Shown here piece after piece: positions 21,571 to 32,969 of a DNA stretch of 64,000 nucleotides. Both the position numbers and the translations under genes were made by a program. The first letter of the stretch is position 1, and the number at the start of each line of letters is the position of its first letter. This DNA comes from Salmonella enterica subsp. diarizonae (GTDB lineage Bacteria; Pseudomonadota; Gammaproteobacteria; Enterobacterales; Enterobacteriaceae), in assembly GCF_008692785.1 (NCBI RefSeq), contig NZ_VXJV01000006.1, positions 310,001-374,000 of the forward strand. The letters are read 5' to 3'. The notes beneath the pieces are model-generated. The model saw only the letters and a list, made by a program, of their open reading frames with translations. It searched no databases and had not been told where the DNA came from.

Positions 21571-22256
21571 TTACTGCAAGCGGTGTTTATTGAAATTGAT
21601 CAGGCTTGCCGCCTGTTCCCGCACCGAGCCGTCCCCCGGTTTAACGGCATAAATCAGGCTCCCTATCCCGGTATCCTCGGGGCGTACATTTTCCTGACCA
21701 GCAATCTGCTGAATACACGCGAACATCGGGGCCAGTTCGGCGGCCTCGCCGTCCTGTCGCCGTTTTTCCAGCGCGGCGACGGCTTTACTTCTGCCGACAT
21801 AGCCCGGACGCGGTGCGAGAGGGTAAATTCCGCCAGCCCCACCGGATTTGAGCGGTAAGAGGAAGTCTCGCCGGAAGGGAGCGACTCGTCGGTGGTAGTC
21901 ACCTTATCGAGAATTTTCGAGCAGACCCTGAATAGAGTATTCTCTGTCAGCGTGCCTGACGCCAGCCAGTCTTTAATGTTGGGTCCATAAATAAGCGTCT
22001 GCTGCGTCATGCGCGCCGATTCTATTTCCGTCTGGCGAAGAATATCCGCCAGATTTTCATTTAAAGTATCGCTTTCATAGACGTTGCTGGGGTGGAAAGG
22101 CAGCGCGATCATCGCCAACGCAACATCCTGCGGCCCTACATACGCCGCCGGCTGGCCGGTCAGATACACGGCGACCACATCGGGATAATCAATATCCCAG
22201 GTATCATTCAGCAGTTGTTTAACAAGCTCGCCGCCGCCATCCGGCAGACAGCGTCT
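21571..22256 (-). pseudogene. ybhJ: Decayed YbhJ-like aconitase-family gene
   Basis: Minus-strand translation gives successive pieces of an aconitase homologue. First comes PDGGGELVKQLLNDTW up to VGPQDVALA. It is joined in frame to MIALPFHPSNVYESDTLNEN, which belongs roughly 100 residues later, then to TLIYGPNIKDW, which belongs several hundred residues later, then [19 protein letters not shown]. After LAEFTLSHR there is a frameshift near 21806-21810. The other frame continues [20 protein letters not shown] to [19 protein letters not shown], and this joins a C-terminal [10 protein letters not shown]-stop. The 5' part is missing: the remnant starts directly after the pgl stop. Intact E. coli YbhJ is about 750 aa and lies between pgl and ybhC on this strand. 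It is certainly non-functional as an aconitase. Confidence 0.9.
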
Positions 22257-23333
<1,077 letters not shown>

Positions 23334-23415
23334 TCAGACGCAGAATTTTGTCTGCTTACCGTCCCGGTGTACCATGCCGACAGACGGAATTATTACTCTT
23401 AATCTGGAAAAAATT

Positions 23416-24234
23416 ATGACTGCACGCGTGATTGCCCTCGATTTAGACGGAACGTTATTAACTCCGCAAAAAACCTTACTCCCCTCCTCACTCGATGCGC
23501 TTTCACGCGCCAGAGAAGCGGGCTTTCAACTTATCATCGTTACCGGCCGCCATCATGTTGCTATTCATCCTTTTTATCAGGCGCTGGCGCTGGAAACACC
23601 TGCTATTTGCTGCAACGGCACCTATTTGTATGATTATCAAGCGAAAACGGTGCTGGATGCCGATCCTATGCCCGTGGATAAGGCGTTGCAGTTGATTGAT
23701 TTACTGGATGAGCATCAGATTCACGGCCTGATGTATGTTGATGACGCTATGCTTTACGAGCGCCCGACCGGTCACGTCGTGCGTACCTCCCGGTGGGCGC
23801 AAACCTTGCCGCCGGAACAACGTCCGACCTTTACGCAGGTCTCTTCGCTGGCGCAGGCGGCGCGCGACGTGAACGCCGTGTGGAAGTTTGCGCTTACCGA
23901 TGAAGATATTCCCAGGCTACAGCGGTTCGGTCAGCATGTTGAACAGGCGCTTGGCCTGGAGTGCGAATGGTCATGGCACGATCAGGTGGATATCGCTCGC
24001 CAGGGCAATAGTAAAGGCAAGCGCCTTACCCAGTGGATAGAAGCGCAGGGATGGTCAATGAAGAATGTGATCGCTTTCGGCGATAACTACAACGACATCA
24101 GTATGCTGGAGGCGGCAGGCACCGGCGTTGCGATGGGGAACGCCGACGATGCAGTGAAAGCGCGCGCTGACGTCGTGATCGGCGATAACACCACCGATAG
24201 CATCGCAAAATTTATTTACACGCACCTGCTATAG
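23416..24234 (+). CDS. ybhA: YbhA, HAD-superfamily (Cof-type) phosphatase
   Basis: A 272-aa HAD phosphatase. Motif I is ALDLDGTLLT, motif II is IVTGRHH, and motifs III/IV are KGKRLTQW and FGDNYNDISMLEAAG. The E. coli homologue dephosphorylates pyridoxal phosphate and sugar phosphates in vitro. The frame is open from 23374, but the start at 23416 (MTARVIALDLDGT) has a GGAAA site upstream and matches the family. Its stop abuts the modC stop with no bases between. Confidence 0.94.
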   Translation: MTARVIALDLDGTLLTPQKTLLPSSLDALSRAREAGFQLIIVTGRHHVAIHPFYQALALETPAICCNGTYLYDYQAKTVLDADPMPVDKALQLIDLLDEHQIHGLMYVDDAMLYERPTGHVVRTSRWAQTLPPEQRPTFTQVSSLAQAARDVNAVWKFALTDEDIPRLQRFGQHVEQALGLECEWSWHDQVDIARQGNSKGKRLTQWIEAQGWSMKNVIAFGDNYNDISMLEAAGTGVAMGNADDAVKARADVVIGDNTTDSIAKFIYTHLL

Positions 24235-25293
24235 TCAGGCGGTGATAGAAACGCTTTTCACCTGCGCGTAAAGCCACAGGCCAGGCTTGATACTCAGCTC
24301 ATCCCTGGCCCATGGACTTATTCGCGCCCACAGCGTTCTACCGCCTATCTCAAGCTGGACTTCCACCTGTCCGTTATCGTCATAACAATTCGCCACTTTT
24401 GCCCGCAATACGTTGCGGATACTGGTCTGCTGCGGCGGCTGTAGTACCAACGAGACATCCGACGCCTGAATACGAATACGCAGCGTGGATTGCAGCGGCT
24501 GACTGAGTTTATTCACCCACAGGTGCTGGTCGCCAAGCGCCAGGGCGGTCATAGCGTAATGCGGGTGATGCTCCAGTACGCTAACTTTCAGAATACTGCT
24601 CTGTTGCTCTTTTGGCAGCCACGGGTGCATGACGCTGCTGCCCCAGACCTCTTCCAGCGGGCCAAACGCTTTAACCTGACCGTCTTCCAGCACCATGACT
24701 TTATCCGCCAGGTGGAGAATTTCATCGAGAGAATGGCTGACATACAGCATGGGAATATTGATTTCCCGCGCCAGCCGTTGCAGGTACGGCAGTAATTCGC
24801 GTTTACGCGGGATATCCAGCGAGGCCAACGGTTCGTCCAACAACAACAGCTCCGGGGCGGTGAGCAATGCCCGGCCTATCGCCACGCGCTGTTTTTCTCC
24901 GCCGGACAAGCTCCCCGGCAGGCGGTCAAGCAACGCCTCAATTCCCAGCAGTGACACCAGTTTGTCAAACTGACCGCTCATGCTTTTCGCCATGCCATAG
25001 CGCAAATTGCCGCGTACTTTGTAATGAGGGAACAGGCGCGCATCCTGGAAAACATAACCGATGCGGCGTTTTTCCGGCGTTAAACAGATGCCGTTTTCCG
25101 CGTCATGCAACACCCGGCCATTCAGCGCAATGCGTCCTTTTTGCGGGCGAGTCAAACCGCTGATGGCATTAATCAGCGAGGTTTTTCCTGCGCCGGAGAC
25201 GCCAAAGATAGCCGTGATTCCACTGGCTGGCAGCGTTTCGTTGAGGGTTAAACAGTGCGTTCCCAGCGTCTGGGAAAAATTAAGCTCCAGCAT
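24235..25293 (-). CDS. modC: Molybdate ABC transporter ATP-binding protein ModC
   Basis: The ATPase of the high-affinity molybdate importer ModABC. It is 352 aa. Walker A is GVSGAGKT (residues 31-38), the ABC signature is LSGGEKQRV, and Walker B is [14 protein letters not shown]-terminal molybdate-binding TOBE/Mop domain covers about residues 290-352. It lies 2 bp after modB and is the last gene of modABC. Confidence 0.97.
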   Translation of the reverse strand: MLELNFSQTLGTHCLTLNETLPASGITAIFGVSGAGKTSLINAISGLTRPQKGRIALNGRVLHDAENGICLTPEKRRIGYVFQDARLFPHYKVRGNLRYGMAKSMSGQFDKLVSLLGIEALLDRLPGSLSGGEKQRVAIGRALLTAPELLLLDEPLASLDIPRKRELLPYLQRLAREINIPMLYVSHSLDEILHLADKVMVLEDGQVKAFGPLEEVWGSSVMHPWLPKEQQSSILKVSVLEHHPHYAMTALALGDQHLWVNKLSQPLQSTLRIRIQASDVSLVLQPPQQTSIRNVLRAKVANCYDDNGQVEVQLEIGGRTLWARISPWARDELSIKPGLWLYAQVKSVSITA

Positions 25294-25295
25294 GG

Positions 25296-25985
25296 TTAGC
25301 GCCCCGTCCGTTCACGGCTAATCTGCGCCAGCCATTCAGAAATCAGCAGCGAAATCAGAGCTAATACAATCGAAATCACGCACAGCCTCGCCGCCGCGCT
25401 CTCCCCGCCAGGCGTCTGGATCAAGGTATACATGGCGGAAGGTATGGTGCGGGTTTCGCCCGGAATATTGGAAACAAAGGTAATGGTCGCGCCAAATTCG
25501 CCAAGCGAACGGGCAAACGCCAGCACCGTACCGACAATAATGCCCGGCAGGGTAAGCGGTAAGGTGATAGTCAGAAAAACGCGCCAGCGCCCGGCGCCCA
25601 GCGTTCTGGCGGCCTGTTCAAGCTTGATATCCACACCCTCCAGCGCCAGCCGAATGGCCCGCACCATCAGCGGGAAGGACATCACCGCCGCCGCCAGCAC
25701 GGCGCCGCGCCAGCTAAAGGCAAACGTGAGACCGAACCAGTCATACAGCCACTGACCAATAAACCCGCGTCGCCCCATCGACACCAGCAGCAGATAGCCG
25801 ACCACCACCGGCGGCAGCACCAGCGGCAGATGCAGGACGCTATCAAGTAAGGCTTTGCCCGGAAACCGGCATCGCACCAGTAACCAGGCAAAAAAGATCC
25901 CAAACGGCAGGCTAAACAGCACGGCCAGGGAAGACACTTTCAGGCTAAGAAAGACAGCCTGCCATTCTGGATCGGTCAGTATCAT
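25296..25985 (-). CDS. modB: Molybdate ABC transporter permease ModB
   Basis: The inner-membrane permease of ModABC. It is 229 aa with about five to six hydrophobic segments. The cytoplasmic EAA loop ([21 protein letters not shown]) contacts ModC. The start shares a base with the modA stop, so translation is coupled. Confidence 0.97.
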   Translation of the reverse strand: MILTDPEWQAVFLSLKVSSLAVLFSLPFGIFFAWLLVRCRFPGKALLDSVLHLPLVLPPVVVGYLLLVSMGRRGFIGQWLYDWFGLTFAFSWRGAVLAAAVMSFPLMVRAIRLALEGVDIKLEQAARTLGAGRWRVFLTITLPLTLPGIIVGTVLAFARSLGEFGATITFVSNIPGETRTIPSAMYTLIQTPGGESAAARLCVISIVLALISLLISEWLAQISRERTGR

Positions 25986-26758
25986 TACTTCGTCGTAAAT
26001 CCATAACGTTTAAAGATTGCCGAGGCCTGCGGTCCTTTCAGGTAATCATAGAACGCGCTGACGGTCGCATTTTTATGCCCCTCCACGATAGCGATGGGGT
26101 ATTCCACTTTTTTATGTGAATCTTCCGGGAACGTCGCCACCACGTTGACTCCCTTGCTGGCGACCGCATCAGAACCGTATACAATGCCCAAAGGCGCTTC
26201 GTTACGTTCGACCAGCGCCAGCGCGCCGCGCACATCTTCGCCCGGCGCCAGTTTCGGTTCAAGCGTTTGCCATGCGCCCAGCTTTTGCAGCGCTTCTTTG
26301 GCATAAATTCCCGCCGGTACGTGTTGCGGATCGCCCACCGCCAGACGCCCGCCGTTCAGCAGACGAATCCAGTCCGTTTTGTTGTCGATGGTAAACGGTT
26401 TCTGCTCGCTGGCTTTCGGCGCCACCACCACCAGGCTGTTGCCAAGCAATGTTTCACGCGTCGCGGTATCCACCGCTTTTTTATCGGCTGCGTAATCCAT
26501 CCACTTTTGGTCAGCAGAGATGAACAGGTCCGCCGGCGCGCCCGCTTCTATCTGGCGCGCCAGTGTTGAAGAGGAGGCGAATGAGGAGACCACATCCACA
26601 TTTTTCTCTTTTTTATATTCTGCCGCAATGTCTTGCATCGCGTTCGTTAGCGACGCGGCGGCAAATACGGTAATCTTGCCTTCATCCGCCAGCGCATGAC
26701 CAGCGATGGCGAAAGATAATGTAGCCCCTGCGACCAGGCGTAACCAGGAATGAGCCAT
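25985..26758 (-). CDS. modA: Molybdate-binding periplasmic protein ModA
   Basis: The periplasmic receptor of the molybdate importer. It is 257 aa with a cleavable signal peptide (WLRLVAGATLSFAIAGHALA) followed by the mature sequence DEGKITVFAAASLTNAMQDI, which carries the oxyanion-binding serine motif. It is first in modABC, preceded by a ModE box and an AGGAGTTAC ribosome site. Confidence 0.97.
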   Translation of the reverse strand: MAHSWLRLVAGATLSFAIAGHALADEGKITVFAAASLTNAMQDIAAEYKKEKNVDVVSSFASSSTLARQIEAGAPADLFISADQKWMDYAADKKAVDTATRETLLGNSLVVVAPKASEQKPFTIDNKTDWIRLLNGGRLAVGDPQHVPAGIYAKEALQKLGAWQTLEPKLAPGEDVRGALALVERNEAPLGIVYGSDAVASKGVNVVATFPEDSHKKVEYPIAIVEGHKNATVSAFYDYLKGPQASAIFKRYGFTTK

Positions 26759-26778
26759 CTGTAACTCCTTTTGTGTTC

Positions 26779-26802
26779 CGTTATGTAAATGATAATATAA
26801 CG
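26779..26802. promoter_or_regulatory. ModE box upstream of modABC
   Basis: A 24-bp imperfect dyad beginning CGTTATGT and ending ATATAACG. It matches the ModE operator layout (CGTTATAT-N-ATATAACG) and lies 21-44 bp upstream of modA, where molybdate-bound ModE would block transcription. Confidence 0.88.
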
Positions 26803-26890
26803 ATAATTCCAGGGGTTTCCCAGCGGTTATTCATACCCATTAACGATTAAACACAGAAAATATCGGCAGGAAAAGCAGGATCTTGAGTAA

Positions 26891-26915
26891 CAAAAACGCC
26901 CGACTGAGCGGGCGT
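26891..26915 (-). terminator. Terminator of acrZ
   Basis: On the minus strand a 7-bp stem ACGCCCG / CGGGCGT with a 6-nt loop is followed by a TTTTTG run, 10 bp after the acrZ stop. Confidence 0.88.
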
Positions 26916-26924
26916 TTGGGGAAA

Positions 26925-27074
26925 TCAGCGGTTCTGTCTGGACTGGTCTTTCTGACCGATACCGGAAAAAATGTTGAACACCTCACCCAGACCGTAAATC
27001 AGACCGAGGATGACGGCCATCACTACCGGTACCATGATGACGGCAAATACCAGACTTTTTAATAACTCTAACAT
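26925..27074 (-). CDS. acrZ: AcrZ, small membrane partner of the AcrAB-TolC efflux pump
   Basis: A 49-aa single-pass inner-membrane protein. Translation of this stretch starts [20 protein letters not shown], continues with a second hydrophobic half, and ends [14 protein letters not shown]. It is almost identical to E. coli AcrZ (YbhT), which binds AcrB and helps export of some drugs. It is monocistronic between modA and modE, divergent from modE, with its own terminator. Confidence 0.95.
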   Translation of the reverse strand: MLELLKSLVFAVIMVPVVMAVILGLIYGLGEVFNIFSGIGQKDQSRQNR

Positions 27075-27202
27075 GGGCAACTCCAGATATAGTCCTTTTT
27101 ATATTCTAACCGCATAACCCAGAAAAGCACTCCCCTTTTGTGCGGTCGGCTTTGCGCTGGCGCGCTTTTCAGTCACAATAGCCTTTTTACCAGGAGCTGG
27201 TT

Positions 27203-27991
27203 ATGCAGGCCGAAATCCTTCTTACCCTGAAACTTCAGCAAAAGCTTTTTGCCGATCCCCGACGTATCTCTCTGCTGAAACACATTGCGCTTTCCGGCTC
27301 TATTAGTCAGGGCGCGAAAGACGCGGGAATCAGCTATAAGAGCGCCTGGGATGCGATAAATGACATGAACCAGCTTAGCGAACATATGCTGGTTGAACGC
27401 GCGACGGGCGGCAAAGGCGGCGGCGGCGCGGTATTAACCCGCTATGGCCAGCGTCTGATCCAGCTTTACGATCTGCTGGGCCAAATTCAGCAAAAAGCGT
27501 TCGATGTGTTAAGCGACGATGACGCCCTGCCGCTTGACAGTCTGCTGGCCGCCATCTCCCGCTTTTCACTGCAAACCAGTGCCCGCAACCAGTGGTTCGG
27601 CACCATTACCGCACGCGATCGCGATCAGGTACAACAGCATGTCGACGTATTGCTGGCCGACGGCGAAACGCGGCTCAAAGTCGCGCTGACGGCACAAAGC
27701 GGCGAACGACTCGGTCTGGAGGAAGGTAAAGAAGTGCTGATCCTGCTAAAAGCGCCGTGGGTTGGCATTACCCGGGATGCAACCATTGCGCGCGCCGCTG
27801 ACAATCAGTTGTCGGGAACGATTAGCCATATTGAGCGCGGCGCAGAACAGTGTGAAGTGTTGATGGCGCTGCCGGACGGCCAGACGCTGTGCGCCACTAT
27901 ACCCACTGCGGATGCCGCTACGTTAAAGGAAGGCGATGACGTTATTGCCTGGTTTAATGCGGACAGAGTGATTATTGCGACGTTGTGCTAA
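27203..27991 (+). CDS. modE: Molybdate-responsive regulator ModE
   Basis: A 262-aa dimeric transcription factor. The N-terminal winged helix-turn-helix (about residues 20-85, including GSISQGAKDAGISYKSAWDA) binds DNA. Two C-terminal Mop/TOBE domains (about 125-262, motif SARNQWFGTI and ATIARAADNQLSGTI) bind molybdate. It represses modABC through the box at 26779-26802. modF follows closely and the two are probably co-transcribed. Confidence 0.97.
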   Translation: MQAEILLTLKLQQKLFADPRRISLLKHIALSGSISQGAKDAGISYKSAWDAINDMNQLSEHMLVERATGGKGGGGAVLTRYGQRLIQLYDLLGQIQQKAFDVLSDDDALPLDSLLAAISRFSLQTSARNQWFGTITARDRDQVQQHVDVLLADGETRLKVALTAQSGERLGLEEGKEVLILLKAPWVGITRDATIARAADNQLSGTISHIERGAEQCEVLMALPDGQTLCATIPTADAATLKEGDDVIAWFNADRVIIATLC

Positions 27992-28058
27992 GCACATTGA
28001 CATCCGTTGCCGAAAGACGTATCCCTGTCATTCATCGCTGCAAAAAATGGGATGCAAA

Positions 28059-29531
28059 ATGTCATCATTGCAAATTTCGCAAGGCACGTTTCGTCTGAGC
28101 GATACAAAAACACTTCATCTGGATTCGCTAACGCTAAATGCGGGCGATAGCTGGGCATTCGTTGGGGCTAACGGGAGCGGGAAGTCGGCGCTCGCCCGCG
28201 CGCTGGCGGGTGAACTGCCGCTATTAAAAGGCGAACGCCAGTGTCGGTTTACCCGCATTACTCGTCTGTCCTTTGAACAATTGCAAAAGCTGGTCAGCGA
28301 TGAGTGGCAACGTAATAACACCGATATGCTCAGTCCTGGCGAAGAAGATACCGGGCGCACTACCGCGGAAATTATTCAGGATGATGTTCACCATCCCGCC
28401 CGCTGTGAGATGCTGGCGCAGCAGTTCGGCATTTCCGCTTTACTCGACAGGCGTTTTAAATACCTTTCTACCGGCGAGACGCGGAAAGCGCTGCTGTGTC
28501 AGGCGCTGATGTCTGAGCCGGATTTATTGATCCTCGATGAACCGTTCGACGGGCTTGACGTGGTCTCCCGTCAACAACTGGCTCAACGCCTGACGGCGTT
28601 GAGCCAGGCGGGTATTACCCTGGCGCTGGTACTCAACCGTTTTGATGAAATCCCGGACTTTGTTCAGTTTGCCGGCGTGCTTGCCGACTGTACGCTGGCG
28701 GAAACCGGAACGACGGCAGAGTTGCTGCAACGGGCGTTGGTCGCTCAACTCGCGCACAGCGAGCGTCTGGCCGACGTACAATTACCCGAACCGGACGAAC
28801 CTCCCGCCCGCCATGCGTTACCCGATGGCGAACCACGGATCGTACTTAACGATGGCGTGGTCTCGTATAACGATCGCCCTATCCTCCACCATCTAAGCTG
28901 GCGAGTAAATCCGGGCGAACACTGGCAGATCGTCGGTCCTAACGGGGCGGGTAAGTCTACGCTGCTTAGCCTTATTACTGGCGATCATCCGCAAGGCTAC
29001 AGCAACGATCTCACTCTGTTCGGTCGGCGGCGAGGAAGCGGCGAAACGATTTGGGATATCAAAAAACATATCGGCTACGTCAGCAGCAGTTTACATCTGG
29101 AGTACCGCGTCAGTACCACGGTGCGCAATGTAGTTCTCTCCGGCTATTTCGATTCTATCGGCATTTACCAGGCCGTTTCAGACAGGCAACGAAAGCTGGC
29201 GCAACAGTGGCTGGATATTCTGGGAATCGATAAGCGTACGGCGGATGCCCCCTTCCACAGCCTCTCCTGGGGACAGCAGAGGCTGGCGCTGATCGTGCGC
29301 GCGCTGGTTAAGCATCCGACAGTGTTGATACTGGATGAGCCGCTGCAAGGGCTCGACCCGCTGAACCGCCAACTGGTACGCCGTTTTGTCGATGTATTAA
29401 TTCTCCAGGGAGAGACCCAACTGCTGTTCGTTTCCCATCATGCAGAGGATGCGCCTGCCTGTATTACCCATCGGCTGGAATTTGTGCCAGAAGGCGACCA
29501 CTATCTCTATCGGCAATCTACGTTACCTTAA
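28059..29531 (+). CDS. modF: ModF, soluble double ABC ATPase
   Basis: A 490-aa protein of two fused ABC domains and no membrane segment, downstream of modE as in E. coli. The first Walker A is GANGSGKS with signature YLSTGETRK; the second is GPNGAGKS with signature LSWGQQRLA. Both Walker B motifs read LILDEP. Its exact role in molybdenum metabolism is not established. The frame is open from 27975, but that part overlaps modE; the start at 28059 (MSSLQISQGTFRLS) gives the family length. Confidence 0.92.
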   Translation: MSSLQISQGTFRLSDTKTLHLDSLTLNAGDSWAFVGANGSGKSALARALAGELPLLKGERQCRFTRITRLSFEQLQKLVSDEWQRNNTDMLSPGEEDTGRTTAEIIQDDVHHPARCEMLAQQFGISALLDRRFKYLSTGETRKALLCQALMSEPDLLILDEPFDGLDVVSRQQLAQRLTALSQAGITLALVLNRFDEIPDFVQFAGVLADCTLAETGTTAELLQRALVAQLAHSERLADVQLPEPDEPPARHALPDGEPRIVLNDGVVSYNDRPILHHLSWRVNPGEHWQIVGPNGAGKSTLLSLITGDHPQGYSNDLTLFGRRRGSGETIWDIKKHIGYVSSSLHLEYRVSTTVRNVVLSGYFDSIGIYQAVSDRQRKLAQQWLDILGIDKRTADAPFHSLSWGQQRLALIVRALVKHPTVLILDEPLQGLDPLNRQLVRRFVDVLILQGETQLLFVSHHAEDAPACITHRLEFVPEGDHYLYRQSTLP

Positions 29532-29540
29532 TGCCAACCG

Positions 29541-29563
29541 GGGCGTGTGAAGCGCCCTTTTTT
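29541..29563 (+). terminator. Terminator of modEF
   Basis: The stem GGGCG / CGCCC with a 7-nt loop is followed by TTTTTT, 10 bp after the modF stop. Confidence 0.85.
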
Positions 29564-29650
29564 CGTGCTTTTTCAGATAAAAGGCGTGATCATTCTAAAA
29601 TCCATTGATTTATCATCAAATTATTGGCGACTATTTGTGAGCTAACTCAA

Positions 29651-29710
29651 GTGTAAACGATTCCACTAATTTATTACATGTCACACTTTTCGCATCTTTG
29701 TTATGCTATG
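29651..29710 (+). promoter_or_regulatory. gal promoter region: external operator galOE, CRP site and P1/P2
   Basis: GTGTAAACGATTCCAC (29651-29666) is the GalR/GalS external operator. It is followed by a CRP-type site around TTACATGTCACACTTTTCG and overlapping -10 elements near TATGCTATGGTT (29702-29713). Order and spacing match the E. coli gal control region almost base for base. Confidence 0.9.
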
Positions 29711-29744
29711 GTTATTCCATACCATATGCTTAACGGAGCGAATT

Positions 29745-30761
29745 ATGAGAGTATTGGTTACAGGTGGTAGCGGTTACATTGGAAGTCATACCTGTGTGCA
29801 ATTGCTGCAAAATGGTCATGACGTCGTCATCCTCGATAACCTCTGCAACAGCAAGCGCAGTGTACTGCCCGTTATCGAACGTCTGGGCGGTAAGCACCCG
29901 ACCTTTGTCGAAGGCGATATTCGCAACGAAGCGCTTATAACCGAAATTCTGCACGATCACGCGATTGATACCGTGATTCACTTTGCCGGCCTGAAAGCCG
30001 TCGGCGAATCGGTCGCCAGGCCGCTGGAGTACTATGACAACAACGTCAACGGTACGCTGCGGTTGATCAGCGCAATGCGTGCGGCCAACGTTAAAAACCT
30101 TATTTTTAGCTCCTCCGCCACTGTTTATGGCGATCAGCCCAAAATTCCTTACGTCGAAAGTTTTCCTACCGGCACGCCGCAAAGCCCCTATGGCAAAAGT
30201 AAATTGATGGTAGAACAGATCCTCACCGATCTGCAAAAAGCCCAGCCGGAGTGGAGTATTGCGCTGCTGCGTTATTTCAACCCGGTCGGCGCGCACCCGT
30301 CGGGCGACATGGGAGAAGATCCGCAAGGTATTCCGAATAACCTGATGCCCTATATCGCCCAGGTCGCCGTGGGTCGTCGCGAATCGCTCGCCGTTTTCGG
30401 CAACGATTACCCGACCGAAGATGGCACCGGCGTGCGCGATTACATTCACGTTATGGACTTAGCCGACGGGCACGTCGTGGCGATGGAAAAACTGGCGGAC
30501 AAACCCGGCGTACATATTTATAACCTCGGCGCTGGCGTCGGCAGTAGCGTACTGGATGTGGTCAACGCCTTTAGTAAAGCCTGCGGTAAGCCCATTAATT
30601 ACCACTTCGCACCGCGTCGCGACGGCGATCTGCCAGCGTATTGGGCGGATGCCAGCAAAGCCGATCGCGAGCTGAACTGGCGTGTCACCCGCACGCTTGA
30701 CGAAATGGCGCAGGACACCTGGCACTGGCAGTCACGCCATCCGCAGGGATACCCAGATTAA
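29745..30761 (+). CDS. galE: UDP-glucose 4-epimerase GalE
   Basis: Interconverts UDP-galactose and UDP-glucose in the Leloir pathway and supplies UDP-galactose for LPS. It is 338 aa with the short-chain dehydrogenase fold: NAD-binding GGSGYIGSH (residues 7-15) and the catalytic YxxxK in SPYGKSK, with the SSSATVYG segment supplying the serine/threonine. The frame opens at 29703; I start at [13 protein letters not shown] with a GGAGCG site upstream. It is the first gene of galETKM; the internal operator galOI lies within its first codons. Confidence 0.97.
   Translation: MRVLVTGGSGYIGSHTCVQLLQNGHDVVILDNLCNSKRSVLPVIERLGGKHPTFVEGDIRNEALITEILHDHAIDTVIHFAGLKAVGESVARPLEYYDNNVNGTLRLISAMRAANVKNLIFSSSATVYGDQPKIPYVESFPTGTPQSPYGKSKLMVEQILTDLQKAQPEWSIALLRYFNPVGAHPSGDMGEDPQGIPNNLMPYIAQVAVGRRESLAVFGNDYPTEDGTGVRDYIHVMDLADGHVVAMEKLADKPGVHIYNLGAGVGSSVLDVVNAFSKACGKPINYHFAPRRDGDLPAYWADASKADRELNWRVTRTLDEMAQDTWHWQSRHPQGYPD
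29764..29779 (+). promoter_or_regulatory. Internal gal operator galOI
   Basis: GTGGTAGCGGTTACAT, inside galE codons 7-12, is identical to the E. coli internal operator. Together with galOE, 113 bp upstream, it would support the GalR repression loop. Confidence 0.88.
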
Positions 30762-30771
30762 GGATGTTGTT

Positions 30772-31818
30772 ATGACCCCATTTAATCCCATCGCTCATCC
30801 ACATCGTCGTTATAACCCGCTTACCGGTCAGTGGATTCTGGTTTCGCCGCATCGCGCAAAACGCCCCTGGCAGGGGGCGCAGGAAACGCCGTCTCAGCAA
30901 ATACTACCGGCGCACGATCCGGACTGCTTCCTGTGCGCGGGCAATACGCGTGTGACTGGCGATAAAAATCCCGATTACAAAGGGACTTACGTCTTTACTA
31001 ACGATTTCGCGGCGCTGATGGCCGACACGCCGGATGCGCCGGACAGCCACGATCCGCTGATGCGCTGTCAGAGCGCGCGTGGCACCAGCCGCGTGATCTG
31101 CTTTTCTCCCGATCACAGTAAAACGCTGCCGGAGTTGAGCCTGCCCGCGCTGACGGAAATCGTGAGAACCTGGCAGACGCAGACCGCCGAGTTAGGCAAA
31201 ACCTATCCGTGGGTGCAGGTCTTTGAAAATAAAGGCGCGGCGATGGGCTGTTCGAACCCGCATCCGCATGGACAGATCTGGGCCAACAGCTTTCTGCCAA
31301 ATGAGGCCGAACGCGAAGATCGTTTACAAAAAGCCTATTTCACCGAGCAGCGTTCGCCAATGCTGGTGGATTATGTACAGCGAGAACTGGCGGACGGCAG
31401 CCGTACCGTGGTCGAAACCGAACACTGGCTGGCGGTGGTGCCTTACTGGGCGGCGTGGCCGTTCGAAACGCTACTGTTACCCAAAACGCATGTCCTGCGC
31501 ATTACCGATTTAAGCGACGAGCAGCGCGACTCTTTGGCACTGGCGTTGAAAAAGCTGACCAGTCGTTATGACAACCTGTTTCAGTGTTCCTTCCCCTACT
31601 CAATGGGCTGGCACGGCGCGCCGTTTAACGGTGAAGAAAACGCGCACTGGCAGTTGCACGCGCACTTTTATCCACCGCTGCTGCGCTCTGCGACCGTCCG
31701 TAAATTTATGGTCGGCTATGAGATGCTGGCGGAAACCCAGCGTGATTTAACCGCAGAACAAGCGGCTGAACGCCTGCGTGCGGTCAGCGACATCCATTTT
31801 CGCGAATCCGGAGTATAA
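30772..31818 (+). CDS. galT: Galactose-1-phosphate uridylyltransferase GalT
   Basis: Transfers UMP from UDP-glucose to galactose-1-phosphate through a uridylyl-histidine. It is 348 aa. The nucleophile lies in the HPH motif ([12 protein letters not shown]). The zinc-site cysteines are in DCFLCAG. The frame is open from 30682 inside galE, but the start at 30772 gives the family length and lies 10 bp after the galE stop with an AAGGATG ribosome site. Confidence 0.97.
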   Translation: MTPFNPIAHPHRRYNPLTGQWILVSPHRAKRPWQGAQETPSQQILPAHDPDCFLCAGNTRVTGDKNPDYKGTYVFTNDFAALMADTPDAPDSHDPLMRCQSARGTSRVICFSPDHSKTLPELSLPALTEIVRTWQTQTAELGKTYPWVQVFENKGAAMGCSNPHPHGQIWANSFLPNEAEREDRLQKAYFTEQRSPMLVDYVQRELADGSRTVVETEHWLAVVPYWAAWPFETLLLPKTHVLRITDLSDEQRDSLALALKKLTSRYDNLFQCSFPYSMGWHGAPFNGEENAHWQLHAHFYPPLLRSATVRKFMVGYEMLAETQRDLTAEQAAERLRAVSDIHFRESGV

Positions 31819-31820
31819 AA

Positions 31821-32969
31821 ATGAATCTGAAAGAGAAAACGCGCTCTCTGTTTGCTGAAATTTTCGGCTACCCTGCCACCCACACGATTCAGGCGCCAGG
31901 CCGCGTCAATCTGATCGGCGAGCACACTGATTACAATGATGGTTTTGTTCTGCCCTGCGCTATCGATTACCAGACCGTAATTAGCTGTGCGCCGCGCGAC
32001 GATCGTACCGTGCGGGTGATTGCCGCCGATTACGATAATCAGGTGGACGAATTTTCACTGGATGCGCCGATCGTGACCCACGACAGCCAGCAGTGGTCTA
32101 ACTATGTGCGCGGCGTAGTGAAACACCTGCAACAGCGTAACAACGCATTTGGCGGCGTGGATATGGTCATCAGCGGCAATGTGCCGCAGGGCGCCGGGTT
32201 AAGCTCCTCCGCCTCGCTGGAAGTGGCGGTGGGCACCGTCTTCCAGCAGCTTTATCACCTGCCGCTGGACGGCGCGCAAATTGCGCTCAACGGACAAGAG
32301 GCCGAGAACCAGTTTGTCGGCTGTAACTGCGGCATTATGGACCAGCTCATCTCTGCGCTCGGCAAAAAAGATCATGCGTTGCTGATTGATTGCCGTACGC
32401 TCGGCGCCAAAGCGGTTTCCATGCCGAAAGGCGTCGCCGTGGTGATCATCAATAGTAACTTTAAGCGCACTCTGGTGGGCAGCGAGTATAATACCCGCCG
32501 TGAACAGTGCGAAACCGGCGCCCGTTTCTTCCAGCAGCCGGCCCTGCGCGATGTCAGCCTCGAGGCGTTCAATGCCGTTGCCAGCGAGCTGGACCCGGTA
32601 GTCGCAAAACGCGTTCGCCATGTATTGAGCGAAAATGCGCGCACCGTTGAAGCAGCAAGCGCGCTGGAGAAAGGTGATTTGCAACGTATGGGCCAACTGA
32701 TGGCGGAATCCCATGCCTCGATGCGCGATGATTTCGAAATTACCGTCCCGCAGATAGACACGCTGGTAGACATCGTCAAAGCGACCATCGGCGATAAAGG
32801 CGGCGTGCGCATGACCGGCGGCGGCTTCGGTGGATGTGTTGTCGCGCTGATCCCGGAAGATCTGGTTCCCGCCGTTCAGCAGGCCGTTGCGCAGCAGTAC
32901 GAAGCGAAAACCGGTATCAAAGAAACCTTTTATGTATGCAAACCGTCGCAAGGAGCAGGACAGTGCTAA
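31821..32969 (+). CDS. galK: Galactokinase GalK
   Basis: Phosphorylates alpha-D-galactose at C1. It is 382 aa, a GHMP kinase. The galactokinase signature [20 protein letters not shown] lies near the N-terminus, the ATP-binding [17 protein letters not shown] follows, and the C-terminal GHMP motif is [13 protein letters not shown]. It starts 2 bp after galT. Confidence 0.98.
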   Translation: MNLKEKTRSLFAEIFGYPATHTIQAPGRVNLIGEHTDYNDGFVLPCAIDYQTVISCAPRDDRTVRVIAADYDNQVDEFSLDAPIVTHDSQQWSNYVRGVVKHLQQRNNAFGGVDMVISGNVPQGAGLSSSASLEVAVGTVFQQLYHLPLDGAQIALNGQEAENQFVGCNCGIMDQLISALGKKDHALLIDCRTLGAKAVSMPKGVAVVIINSNFKRTLVGSEYNTRREQCETGARFFQQPALRDVSLEAFNAVASELDPVVAKRVRHVLSENARTVEAASALEKGDLQRMGQLMAESHASMRDDFEITVPQIDTLVDIVKATIGDKGGVRMTGGGFGGCVVALIPEDLVPAVQQAVAQQYEAKTGIKETFYVCKPSQGAGQC

